Source: Flavobacterium subsaxonicum WB 4.1-42 = DSM 21790
Lineage (GTDB): Bacteria > Bacteroidota > Bacteroidia > Flavobacteriales > Flavobacteriaceae
Length of the DNA: 64,000 nt
Assembly: GCF_000422725.1 (NCBI RefSeq)
Contig: NZ_KE383909.1
Location: 1,312,806 to 1,376,805 of the forward strand
Reading direction: 5' to 3'
Within the stretch, counting starts at the first letter, position 1. Every line of letters starts with the position of its first letter. Of the stretch, positions 27,534-35,667 are shown one piece after another. The position numbers and the translations under genes are program-made. Under the pieces are notes generated by a model. The model did no database searches and was not told where the DNA came from. It saw only the letters and a list, made by a program, of their open reading frames with translations.

Positions 27534-27560
27534 ATAAGCCCCACAAAATGTGGGGCTTAT
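27534..27560. terminator. Strong hairpin between the two T9SS paralogs
   Basis: ATAAGCCCCACA and TGTGGGGCTTAT make a 12-bp perfect stem around AAA, only 20 bases upstream of the next start codon. No T-run follows on the minus strand. It may be a partial terminator or an mRNA-stabilising structure. Confidence 0.65.
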
Positions 27561-27568
27561 TTAGGCTT

Positions 27569-29737
27569 TTATTTAATTACCAATTTTTTAGTAGTGTTGC
27601 TTCCGTTAGCGTTTACCGTTACAAGGTATACACCCGTTTTTAAAGCAGATACATCTAAATTGGCCTGCGCACCGTTAATGGCCGATGTTTGTACGGTTTT
27701 ACCCAGTACATCGGTAATGGTTACAGTGGCATTTACGGCGTTTTGCATTTGCAGCACTACCCTGCCCGATGCCGGGTTTGGATACAGCACAAAGCTATTG
27801 GCATTGATGTTTTTAACCGATGCAACATTTTGCACCGTTGTAATAGCAGTGTTGGTAGCCACAAGCGGATTAAAGTCGAAATAAATGTTGGCCTGTGCCG
27901 TCATTTCATCGCCCAATGCTACAGTTGCTTTCGGTTTAATTTTAAAGTTTACAAAACCATGGCTTGCCGGCTCGTCGGCATCTTCAAAAGCTAAGTTGAT
28001 ATCATCAAAAAAGAATTCTAAAGACGTACCCACACGGTTGGTTACAAAATTATGGCTGCCGCCCATTGGCTGAAACGTATCAAAATCAAGGTTTTCGTTA
28101 AGCAGTGTTTCAATTCTTACAAAGGTTGCATTGGCAGTACCCATATTCTGGAAACGGATGGTATAATGCAGGTAGTCATCGGCCTGCTCCTCTGTAATAA
28201 ATTCGCCTTCCCTTACAGTGATGTCATTCGGGTCGAAAGAACTTACTACAGTTGTAGTAGCGGTACAGGTATTATTATCAGGATTTTCGTCGTCAAGCGG
28301 ACTAACTGTAGCTTCAAAGGCAAGTAAATCTCCCAGAACTGCGGTAGTAGCTACCGTAAAGTTTACATAAATGTACTGTGTTTGAAACGGGAGCAGGTTA
28401 TTGTAAGCAAAAGATAACTGGTTGCCGCTAAGCGTTGCAGCATAGTTAGAATAGGTATAAGTAAGGTTATCGGCATCAAAAGATAGTGTTACATTGCCTG
28501 TAGGTATTGCAGCACTACCTGTGTTTTGAACGGCAATAACATAAGTTGCAGTAAAGCCCGGTACAAAAGAGGTATATGCGTAGGTATACACACTTGCATC
28601 TATAGTGGTTTGCTGCTCCGTAAGGCAAAAATTCACATCATCTTCATTACCCGGAAAAGTAAAGCTATAGCTTTGAGGAGCCACCGTAGTTGTAAAAGGA
28701 TAAGAAGTATAGGCATAAACGGTAATATCACCATCGGGTACGTTTAAAAAGCTGTAGGCACCATTTGCATCGGTAGTGGTAAAATAGTAATTATTATTGT
28801 TGGTATAGTAAACGGTTATATTAGATGCAGCCACATCGGCATCGGTACAGCCATTATCATCGCCATCGTAGCGTATTACACCGGCAATGGTATTATCGGT
28901 AACACAAGGTTCTGCTATCAGCAGTAAAGGCTTTATAGATACGCAGTCCTGGGCTGTAACCCTTACATAAATGGTTTGCTGGTTAGGTGTTGTGTTAGTA
29001 TAAACATAATCCCATATCTGGTTAACATCATTTTCGGCATCGGCCTGTGTTTCAAACAATTGAATATTAATATCAGGATAGCCCGGATAAGATGACCATA
29101 TATAGTTTAACTGCTCTTCAAGATAAAAAACAGCATAACCGTCAAAATCAGCATCGCAAACCGAAATTGGGTCAAAATTTACATCGGGCAGCGATCCGGC
29201 AACCGTAATAGTAAAAGGCCACTCATTACTGCAAATACCGGTTTGTACGCCATAAATTGTTTGCGTAGAGGTAATTACTGTACCGCCCGGCACAACTGTG
29301 CCTGTAGCGTTTGGCCCGGTATAAAAAGTAATGGCAGGCCACGATATTGTAGGCAGTTCGTAGCTTTGGCAAACCGTTACGTTGGCCCACGGTGTAAATA
29401 TGGTAGTCCAGCTTACATTAAAGCTTGTAATATCAAAATCGCCGGTTGTGTTGTTGGTTACCTTTAAAAATAGCTCATCGTTAGTAGTGGCATAATAGGC
29501 TACAGGGTTAGCAATGGCATTAGTACCGGCCTGGGCGTTAGCCTCGGTATGATAATACGTAACCGTATAACCGGTTGGCGACTGGTTGCCCAAAGCTATT
29601 GGATTTTGTACTGTTAAGTCAAACACGCCGCTGTTAGCGCACAGTGATAGATCGGGCACCGGATAGGCCGTTGCCTGTGCAAAACCCTGCAAGCAAAACA
29701 GGGCAAAAAATGCAATTAGGAGTAGTTTCTTTTTCAT
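27569..29737 (-). CDS. T9SS-secreted protein with type A sorting domain (paralog 1)
   Basis: This 722-residue protein has the same plan as its downstream neighbour: signal peptide ending GFAQ, PVPDLSLCA opening, CxxY-containing Ig-like repeats, a regulatory-like domain near 285-370 (AGVIRYDGDDNGC, DANGAYSFLNV), a DUF11-like part and the VSSFDPNDITVREGEFI module. The sorting domain ends TKKLVIK. The middle domains diverge strongly and are rich in Tyr, Asn and Thr, while the C-terminal third is almost the same as in the neighbour. This suggests tandem duplication with conserved secretion cargo tail. The substrate or ligand is unknown. Confidence 0.88.
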   Translation of the reverse strand: MKKKLLLIAFFALFCLQGFAQATAYPVPDLSLCANSGVFDLTVQNPIALGNQSPTGYTVTYYHTEANAQAGTNAIANPVAYYATTNDELFLKVTNNTTGDFDITSFNVSWTTIFTPWANVTVCQSYELPTISWPAITFYTGPNATGTVVPGGTVITSTQTIYGVQTGICSNEWPFTITVAGSLPDVNFDPISVCDADFDGYAVFYLEEQLNYIWSSYPGYPDINIQLFETQADAENDVNQIWDYVYTNTTPNQQTIYVRVTAQDCVSIKPLLLIAEPCVTDNTIAGVIRYDGDDNGCTDADVAASNITVYYTNNNNYYFTTTDANGAYSFLNVPDGDITVYAYTSYPFTTTVAPQSYSFTFPGNEDDVNFCLTEQQTTIDASVYTYAYTSFVPGFTATYVIAVQNTGSAAIPTGNVTLSFDADNLTYTYSNYAATLSGNQLSFAYNNLLPFQTQYIYVNFTVATTAVLGDLLAFEATVSPLDDENPDNNTCTATTTVVSSFDPNDITVREGEFITEEQADDYLHYTIRFQNMGTANATFVRIETLLNENLDFDTFQPMGGSHNFVTNRVGTSLEFFFDDINLAFEDADEPASHGFVNFKIKPKATVALGDEMTAQANIYFDFNPLVATNTAITTVQNVASVKNINANSFVLYPNPASGRVVLQMQNAVNATVTITDVLGKTVQTSAINGAQANLDVSALKTGVYLVTVNANGSNTTKKLVIK

Positions 29738-29920
29738 AAGGTAAAATGTATAATTTTTTTAGTTAAAACATTTTTCTTATTAAAAACCCTACTTCTATTT
29801 TAAATCAAAGTCACAAAATATTTAATATAATGTAGAAAATGCCATGTTGATTTTACAATAAACCAATAAAGATCAGAATACTATATAATAATACACTTTT
29901 GTATAAATTACTGCAAACAA

Positions 29921-29944
29921 AAAGTCTCCCGTTAAGGAGACTTT
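29921..29944. terminator. Terminator after the DUF4294 gene
   Basis: AAAGTCTCC and GGAGACTTT form a 9-bp stem with a 6-base loop. On the minus strand it is followed by TTTGTTTGC. It lies in a 229-bp gap that otherwise shows only A/T-rich sequence. Confidence 0.7.
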
Positions 29945-29966
29945 AATATTTAATAGGAAATAAGGC

Positions 29967-30632
29967 TTACCCTTCCTGCTTTTTATTCTTGTTCTTTTCG
30001 CGCCAGGCATGTGTTAGCGCTTTGTAATCTATTTTAAAGGCAGGGTCCTGCTTTTGCAATTTATGTTCCTGAAACGCTTTAATTAAAAAGCCCTCAATCA
30101 TATAGTCTTCTGCAACGGTTGCAGGGTTGTAAGTAGTTTTTAAGTTAATATTGAACACCTTGGCTACCCTGTTAGACCAAAAGGCTTTCCAGCCGCTCTT
30201 ATGCTCTTTTATCAAATCGAATGTAGACGTGCCCGTTTGCCTGTAAATTAGCTTAACCAATATCTGGCCCTCTTTGCGCGATAGTTTTTTAAGCTGTGCT
30301 TCAAACTCATCTTCAAGGTACTTTTCTACAATTTTGGCGTATTTTTTTTTCTCCTTATCAGTTTTAAGCTTAGACATGTTTACGCTAAGCATAGTAAGCC
30401 TGTCGGCAGCTATTTTAGCATACGGGTACACTTTTAGCGTACGCCTGCGCAAAGCCGACAGCAGTGCTTTATCAGCGTCTGACAGACTGTCTTTAACGTT
30501 AGATATTACAATTTCCTGCAACTGCATGCTAAAGGCAATACTGTCTTGCACAATACTGTCTTTTACAGACACCTGGGCTTCAATACCCAATGTAGCCAGG
30601 AGGAAAAATGCAAAACAAAGAGTGACTTTCAT
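29967..30632 (-). CDS. DUF4294 family exported protein
   Basis: The start is taken as the ATG at 30632 (221 residues); an in-frame TTG two codons upstream is less likely. A signal peptide ends near GIEAQ. The conserved region DADKALLSALRRRTLKVYPYAKIAADRL is the core of DUF4294, followed by a Lys/Glu-rich helical part and KLIYRQTGTSTFDLIKEHKSGWKAFWSNRVAKVF (split in the domain). The C-terminus is basic. Function is not known; a periplasmic protein is expected. It diverges from the M42 peptidase gene. Confidence 0.82.
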   Translation of the reverse strand: MKVTLCFAFFLLATLGIEAQVSVKDSIVQDSIAFSMQLQEIVISNVKDSLSDADKALLSALRRRTLKVYPYAKIAADRLTMLSVNMSKLKTDKEKKKYAKIVEKYLEDEFEAQLKKLSRKEGQILVKLIYRQTGTSTFDLIKEHKSGWKAFWSNRVAKVFNINLKTTYNPATVAEDYMIEGFLIKAFQEHKLQKQDPAFKIDYKALTHAWREKNKNKKQEG

Positions 30633-30712
30633 CTTCAAAAATTTATGTCAAAATTATGCAATTATACATAACTCTGTAATGTTATTTATAATTTAGCCGA
30701 AAATTAAATTAT

Positions 30713-31801
30713 ATGTCATCAAAAACCATACTAAACGATGCTTCTTTAACCTTTTTAGAGAACTATTTAAATAATGCATCGCCTACAGGCTACGAGTCGG
30801 CAGGACAAAAACTGTGGATGGAATACCTTACACCTTACGTAGATACCTTTATTACCGATACCTATGGCACTGCTGTGGGCATTATAAACCCCGATGCACC
30901 TTATAAAGTTGTAATTGAAGGGCATAGCGATGAAATTTCGTGGTACGTAAACTATATTACCGATAACGGACTGGTATATGTTATTCGCAACGGTGGCAGC
31001 GACCACATGATCGCTCCTTCTAAGCGTGTAAACATTCATACCAAAAACGGCATTGTTAAAGGTGTTTTTGGATGGCCGGCCATACATACCCGTAACCGCG
31101 GTAAAGAAGAGCCTGCTAAAATTGAGACTATTTTTATAGACCTTGGCTGCAATACTAAAGAAGAGGTTGAAAAACTGGGCGTGCACGTGGGCTGCGTTAT
31201 TACCTACCCGGATGAGTTTATGGTACTAAACGAAAACAAATTTGTGTGCCGCGCCATAGATAACCGTATTGGTGGCTTTATGATTGCCGAAGTTGCCCGT
31301 TTGCTTAAAGAAAACGGTAAAAAACTGCCTTTTGGTTTGTACATAACCAACTCCGTTCAGGAAGAGGTTGGACTTCGTGGTGCCGAGATGATTACCCAGA
31401 CCATTAAGCCGAACGTAGCTATTGTTACCGATGTTTGCCACGACAGCACTACCCCAATGATAGAAAAACGTATTGAAGGCGATACCCAGATTGGTAAGGG
31501 TCCGGTTATTACATACGCTCCCGCAGTACAAAACAACCTGCGCGAACTTATTTTAGATACGGCCCATAAAAACGAAATTCCGTTTCAGCGCCTGGCGTCA
31601 AGCCGCGTAACAGGTACCGATACCGATGCTTTTGCTTACAGCAATGGCGGTGTGGCATCGGCACTTATATCGTTGCCATTGCGCTACATGCACACAACAG
31701 TTGAGATGGTGCACCGTGAGGATGTAGAGAATGTTATTAAACTTATCTACGAAACACTTTTAAACATACAGACCGAAGAAACGTTTTCTTATTTTAAATA
31801 G
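30713..31801 (+). CDS. M42 family metallopeptidase (glutamyl aminopeptidase-like)
   Basis: This 362-residue enzyme shows the M42 metal ligands and catalytic residues: the first His/Asp in IEGHSDEIS, the bridging Asp in CRAIDNRIGG, the catalytic Glu pair in NSVQEEVGLRGA, a metal Asp in VTDVCHDS and the late His in RYMHTTVEMV. It is a cytoplasmic tetrahedral aminopeptidase that trims oligopeptides. It stands as the first plus-strand gene after a divergent 80-bp promoter region. The next gene starts only 9 bases after it, but that gene looks foreign in composition. Confidence 0.92.
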   Translation: MSSKTILNDASLTFLENYLNNASPTGYESAGQKLWMEYLTPYVDTFITDTYGTAVGIINPDAPYKVVIEGHSDEISWYVNYITDNGLVYVIRNGGSDHMIAPSKRVNIHTKNGIVKGVFGWPAIHTRNRGKEEPAKIETIFIDLGCNTKEEVEKLGVHVGCVITYPDEFMVLNENKFVCRAIDNRIGGFMIAEVARLLKENGKKLPFGLYITNSVQEEVGLRGAEMITQTIKPNVAIVTDVCHDSTTPMIEKRIEGDTQIGKGPVITYAPAVQNNLRELILDTAHKNEIPFQRLASSRVTGTDTDAFAYSNGGVASALISLPLRYMHTTVEMVHREDVENVIKLIYETLLNIQTEETFSYFK

Positions 31802-31810
31802 GAAGTTACA

Positions 31811-32458
31811 ATGGATAGTCACGATTTGTATAAAAATAAGTTTAATAGAGAACTTGATAGGCGTAATCAATTAGACAATGCTATTAATGCTCCTGTTTTA
31901 GGAATAACTATTGTCATAACTTTAAATTCTTATTTAATTGAAAAGATAGGTTTTAAAGCCGATAATCACATGATTACAACTCAATTAATATTTCTTTCTA
32001 TCATAAGTATAACAATAATCTTTTCTCTGTTTTTTCTATTTTTATCATATAATAATCTATTCAAAGGATTTAACTATAAGAATTTTGGATTACTTCAGGA
32101 ATATAGAAATTATGAAAAAGAATTAGAAGCCTATAACATAACTCATTCATCTGAAAATTCACAGACTTTTGAACAAAATATTGTTAATAAAATTATAGAA
32201 TTAGCTGATAATCATACGCATATTAATGACAAAAGAGCATTAAATTTGTATAGATCAAAGACATTTACTATTTTTTCGTTGATTATAACAGTTGTGTTTT
32301 TAGGAATATTTGCAATAAATTCAGTAATAATCATGGATGAAGACAACAGGCCTGCTACAGTGCCAACAACGCCTCCACAAATTTCAAGGCCTGAACCGCC
32401 AAGAATGCCAGTGGATAGAATTGAGAAAGGTGAAGACTTTTTTCCCCTTACTAAATAA
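31811..32458 (+). CDS. Hypothetical A/T-rich membrane protein
   Basis: I do not recognise this 215-residue protein. It has hydrophobic segments near residues 28-46, 58-86 and 150-176. A mostly helical, charged loop (about 88-148) separates the second and third. The C-terminal tail is Pro/Arg rich (VPTTPPQISRPEPPRMPV). The arrangement resembles two-plus-one TM proteins such as SLATT-domain proteins, but no motif proves this. Codon use is much more A/T-rich than in its neighbours (many TTA, ATA, AAT), which suggests recent acquisition. It starts 9 bases after the peptidase gene and ends at a strong terminator. Confidence 0.7.
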   Translation: MDSHDLYKNKFNRELDRRNQLDNAINAPVLGITIVITLNSYLIEKIGFKADNHMITTQLIFLSIISITIIFSLFFLFLSYNNLFKGFNYKNFGLLQEYRNYEKELEAYNITHSSENSQTFEQNIVNKIIELADNHTHINDKRALNLYRSKTFTIFSLIITVVFLGIFAINSVIIMDEDNRPATVPTTPPQISRPEPPRMPVDRIEKGEDFFPLTK

Positions 32459-32461
32459 TTT

Positions 32462-32492
32462 AAATCCCGCATACTCAACGTTTGCGGGATTT
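32462..32492 (+). terminator. Rho-independent terminator
   Basis: AAATCCCGCA and TGCGGGATTT form a 10-bp stem with an 11-base loop, followed by a T-run. It ends the A/T-rich gene 31811-32458. Confidence 0.88.
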
Positions 32493-32600
32493 TTTTTGGT
32501 GCCTGGTTAAAAAATTTATAAAACCGGTATTATTGCCGTTAATGCGCTGTTTTAGACGGTAATATTTTGTAAATTTATATACCAAAATAGCAGTACACTA

Positions 32601-33509
32601 ATGGAGTTTATAGATTATTACAAAGTGTTGGGCATAGATAAAAGCGCTACACAACCACAAATAAAAACGGCTTATAAAAAGCTGGCCCGCAAGCTGCACC
32701 CCGATCTTAACCCGGACGATAAAGAGGCTAACAAAAAATTTCAGCAGCTCAATGAGGCCAATGCCGTGCTAAGCGACCCCGATAAAAGGGCTAAGTACGA
32801 TAAATACGGCAAAGACTGGGAGCGTGGCGAAGAGTACGAAAAATATGAGCAAGCTCAGCAGGGGCAAAGGCAGAGCTATGGTGGCGGACAGGCATCTGGC
32901 GGGTTTGGTGGCGATTTTGAGGGCGGCGACTTCTCTAACTTTTTTGAGTCGATGTTTGGCCAGCAGTCTCGCGGGCGCAGCAGGGCGCAATACAAAGGGC
33001 AGGATTATAATAGCACTGTATCGCTTACGCTACAGGAGGCTGCCACTACCCACAAACAGACATTTAGCGTAAACGGCAAAAGCATCAGGATTACCGTACC
33101 TGCCGGTGTTACAGATGGGCAGACTATAAAACTGGCCAATCAGGGCGCACCGGGCAGCAGTGGAGGCCCCAATGGCGATTTGTACATTACCTTTTCTGTA
33201 GCCAACTCGGCGCAGTTTAAACGCGTGGGCGATGACTTATATACTATTAAAGAAATAGACCTATATACCGCCGTGCTGGGTGGCGAAATACTGGTACCTG
33301 TTTTAGATGGTACCCTAAAGCTAAATGTGGAACCAGGAACGCAAAACGGTGCCAAAGTGCGGTTAAAGGGCAAAGGTTTCCCTATCTATAAGAAAGAGGG
33401 CGAATATGGCAACCTTTATGTAACCTACCAGGTTAGCATCCCGACAAATTTAACCGATAAGCAAAAGGATTTATTTAATGAGCTTGCCGCTATCTCTAAA
33501 ACTAACTAA
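32601..33509 (+). CDS. cbpA: CbpA-type J-domain co-chaperone
   Basis: The 302-residue protein has an N-terminal J domain (1-70) with the HPD motif in KLHPDLNPDD. A Gly/Gln-rich linker follows (about 85-130, GGGQASGGFGGDFEGG). The two C-terminal substrate-binding subdomains (about 135-300) include VSLTLQEAATTHKQTF and TVPAGVTDGQTIKL. There is no CxxCxGxG zinc finger, which separates it from DnaJ. It stimulates DnaK ATPase and may bind curved DNA. The next gene is the matching modulator, two bases downstream. Confidence 0.92.
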   Translation: MEFIDYYKVLGIDKSATQPQIKTAYKKLARKLHPDLNPDDKEANKKFQQLNEANAVLSDPDKRAKYDKYGKDWERGEEYEKYEQAQQGQRQSYGGGQASGGFGGDFEGGDFSNFFESMFGQQSRGRSRAQYKGQDYNSTVSLTLQEAATTHKQTFSVNGKSIRITVPAGVTDGQTIKLANQGAPGSSGGPNGDLYITFSVANSAQFKRVGDDLYTIKEIDLYTAVLGGEILVPVLDGTLKLNVEPGTQNGAKVRLKGKGFPIYKKEGEYGNLYVTYQVSIPTNLTDKQKDLFNELAAISKTN

Positions 33510-33511
33510 TT

Positions 33512-33811
33512 ATGGAAAGCAACGATTTCGATTTAATACCGGTGCAGACTGTTTACCTGCACTACCATATAGAGGCCGCATTTTTTACATCGTTATACGA
33601 ATTGCAACTGGTTGAAATTACTACGGTGAACGATGCACAATACATAGCTGTAAACCATCTGCCACAGGTAGAAAAGCTTATACGCCTGCACAGCGATTTT
33701 AACCTGGATGCCGATGCCTTAGCAGTAGCAGCCCATTTGCTGGAAAAAGTAGATGGCCTGCAAAATGAGGTTAATTTACTGCGCAGTAAGCTAAAACTAT
33801 ACGAAGACTAA
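33512..33811 (+). CDS. cbpM: CbpM-type chaperone modulator (MerR-like helix protein)
   Basis: The 99-residue protein starts 2 bases after the cbpA stop. It is predicted helical with LYELQLVEITTV near residues 27-38, HLPQVEKLIRLHSDFNLD in the middle and a C-terminal coiled coil (LEKVDGLQNEVNLLRSKL). In other bacteria CbpM binds the J domain of CbpA and inhibits it. The assignment rests on size, adjacency and the weak MerR-like pattern. Confidence 0.8.
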   Translation: MESNDFDLIPVQTVYLHYHIEAAFFTSLYELQLVEITTVNDAQYIAVNHLPQVEKLIRLHSDFNLDADALAVAAHLLEKVDGLQNEVNLLRSKLKLYED

Positions 33812-33831
33812 ACGAGAATAGTATTAAAACA

Positions 33832-33866
33832 AAAAATCCCGTAAGCGCACTGCTTACGGGATTTTT
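33832..33866. terminator. Bidirectional terminator between cbpM and the ABC-F gene
   Basis: A 15-bp stem (AAAAATCCCGTAAGC with its complement at 33852-33866) and a 5-base loop, flanked by A and T runs, separates two convergent genes. Confidence 0.88.
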
Positions 33867-33899
33867 GATATTTATGTCCGTCAACTAATAACTGTCAAC

Positions 33900-35522
33900 T
33901 TAGTTGTACATCTTCTTTCTCAGTTCCTGTACTTTTTCATCGTCAAGATATTCATCAAATGTCATGTGGCGGTCTATAACCCCGTTAGGCGTAAGTTCTA
34001 ACACGCGGTTGGCAACAGTTTGCGCAAACTCATGATCGTGTGTTGTAAACAGCACAGACCCTTTAAAGTTCTTAAGTGAGTTGTTAAACGCCGTAATACT
34101 CTCAAGGTCTAAGTGATTGGTAGGCTCATCCAGCATTAATACGTTGGCACGCATCATCATCATGCGGCTTAGCATACAACGCACTTTTTCACCACCCGAT
34201 AATACCCTGCCGGTTTTAAGGGCTTCCTCTCCACTAAAAATCATCTTACCTAAGAAACCACGAAGATATACCTCGTCGCGCTCTTCCTCAGTTTTAGCCC
34301 ACTGGCGCAGCCAGTCAACCAGGGTAAGGTCGTTTTCAAAAAACGAATGGTTATCTCCCGGAAGGTACGACTGTATGGTTGTAATACCCCAATCGAACGT
34401 ACCTCCATCGGGCTGTAGGTTGCCGTTTAGTATTTCGTAAAAGGCAGAAGAAGCACGGCTATCTTTAGAGAAGATAACCACTTTATCGCCTTTATTCATA
34501 TTAAGGTCTACGTTTTTAAACAATAGCTCGCCATCTATAGAAGCGCTAAGGTCTTTAACGTTAAGAATCTGGTCTCCTGCCTCACGCTCCTGGTCAAAAA
34601 TAATGGCCGGGTAACGGCGGCTTGATGGTTTAATATCGTCAACCTTAAGCTTTTCGAGCATTTTTTTACGGCTTGTAGCCTGTTTGGATTTAGCAACGTT
34701 GGCACTAAATCGCATAATAAACTCCTGTAGCTCTTTCTTTTTTTCATCGGCTTTCTTGTTCTGCTGGGCACGTTGTCTTGCAGCAAGCTGGCTCGACTCG
34801 TACCAGAACGTATAGTTACCAGAGTATTGGTTTATCTTACTAAAGTCGATATCAGATATATGCGTACAAACAGCATCTAAAAAGTGCCTGTCGTGGCTTA
34901 CTACAATTACGGTATTATCATAATTTGCCAGGAAATTTTCTAACCAGTTAATGGTTTCAAAATCCAGGTCGTTGGTAGGCTCATCCATAATAAGCACATC
35001 GGGGTTGCCAAATAAGGCCTGTGCCAATAGCACCCTAACTTTAAGCTTACCATCAAGGTCGCCCATTAATGTATAGTGGTAATCTTCGGTAATGCCAAGG
35101 CTCGATAGCATTGCAGCAGCATCAGAGTCAGCATTCCAGCCGTTCATTTCCTCAAAAATTACCTGAAGCTCTCCTACCCTGTCGGCATCTTTATCAGAAA
35201 AATCTGGCTTTAAATAAATATCATCCATCTCTTTCTTAACCGCAAAAAGCGTTTTATTACCCATCATAACGGTCTCTAAAACAGTGTTTTCGTCGAACAT
35301 ATTGTGGTTCTGGTTAAGAACGCTCATACGTTTGCCCGGCTCTAAATGCACGTGGCCCGATGTAGGGTCTATATCGCCTGCAAGTATTTTAAGAAAAGTA
35401 GACTTTCCGGCACCGTTGGCACCAATTATACCATAGCAGTTGCCCTGGGTAAAACTCGTGTTTACTTCGTCGAATAAGATTCGTTTACCAAACTGTACCG
35501 ATAAATTTGAAACTGATAGCAT
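33900..35522 (-). CDS. ybiT: ABC-F family ATPase, YbiT type
   Basis: The ATG at 35522 gives 540 residues; a start 39 bases upstream would add a non-conserved stretch. The first ATPase domain has an intact Walker A (GANGAGKST) and Walker B (LIMDEPTNDLD), but its signature loop is MGDLDGKLKVR instead of LSGG, as in E. coli YbiT. The P-site linker follows with FSANVAKSKQATSRKK. The second domain has LSGGEKVRC and MLDEPTNHLD, but its Walker A position reads IFSKDSRASSAF and lacks the Gly-Lys-Ser/Thr. ABC-F proteins act on the ribosomal E site and adjust translation. The protein is cytoplasmic and encoded alone. Confidence 0.92.
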   Translation of the reverse strand: MLSVSNLSVQFGKRILFDEVNTSFTQGNCYGIIGANGAGKSTFLKILAGDIDPTSGHVHLEPGKRMSVLNQNHNMFDENTVLETVMMGNKTLFAVKKEMDDIYLKPDFSDKDADRVGELQVIFEEMNGWNADSDAAAMLSSLGITEDYHYTLMGDLDGKLKVRVLLAQALFGNPDVLIMDEPTNDLDFETINWLENFLANYDNTVIVVSHDRHFLDAVCTHISDIDFSKINQYSGNYTFWYESSQLAARQRAQQNKKADEKKKELQEFIMRFSANVAKSKQATSRKKMLEKLKVDDIKPSSRRYPAIIFDQEREAGDQILNVKDLSASIDGELLFKNVDLNMNKGDKVVIFSKDSRASSAFYEILNGNLQPDGGTFDWGITTIQSYLPGDNHSFFENDLTLVDWLRQWAKTEEERDEVYLRGFLGKMIFSGEEALKTGRVLSGGEKVRCMLSRMMMMRANVLMLDEPTNHLDLESITAFNNSLKNFKGSVLFTTHDHEFAQTVANRVLELTPNGVIDRHMTFDEYLDDEKVQELRKKMYN

Positions 35523-35667
35523 TGTAAAAATTTTTGCAAAAGTATAAAATTTAATGCACATTTACAGCTTCTAATAATATTAGGCGGGCACTGTTTATTT
35601 TAACGGTATTTTAACAACATTAACAACTTATTAAAAATATTTTTGCCATACACACTAAATTACCTTA

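Noticed and set aside
31811..32458. Part of a phage-defence island
   Set aside because: Only one A/T-rich membrane gene is present; there is no nuclease, cyclase, helicase or toxin-antitoxin partner next to it.
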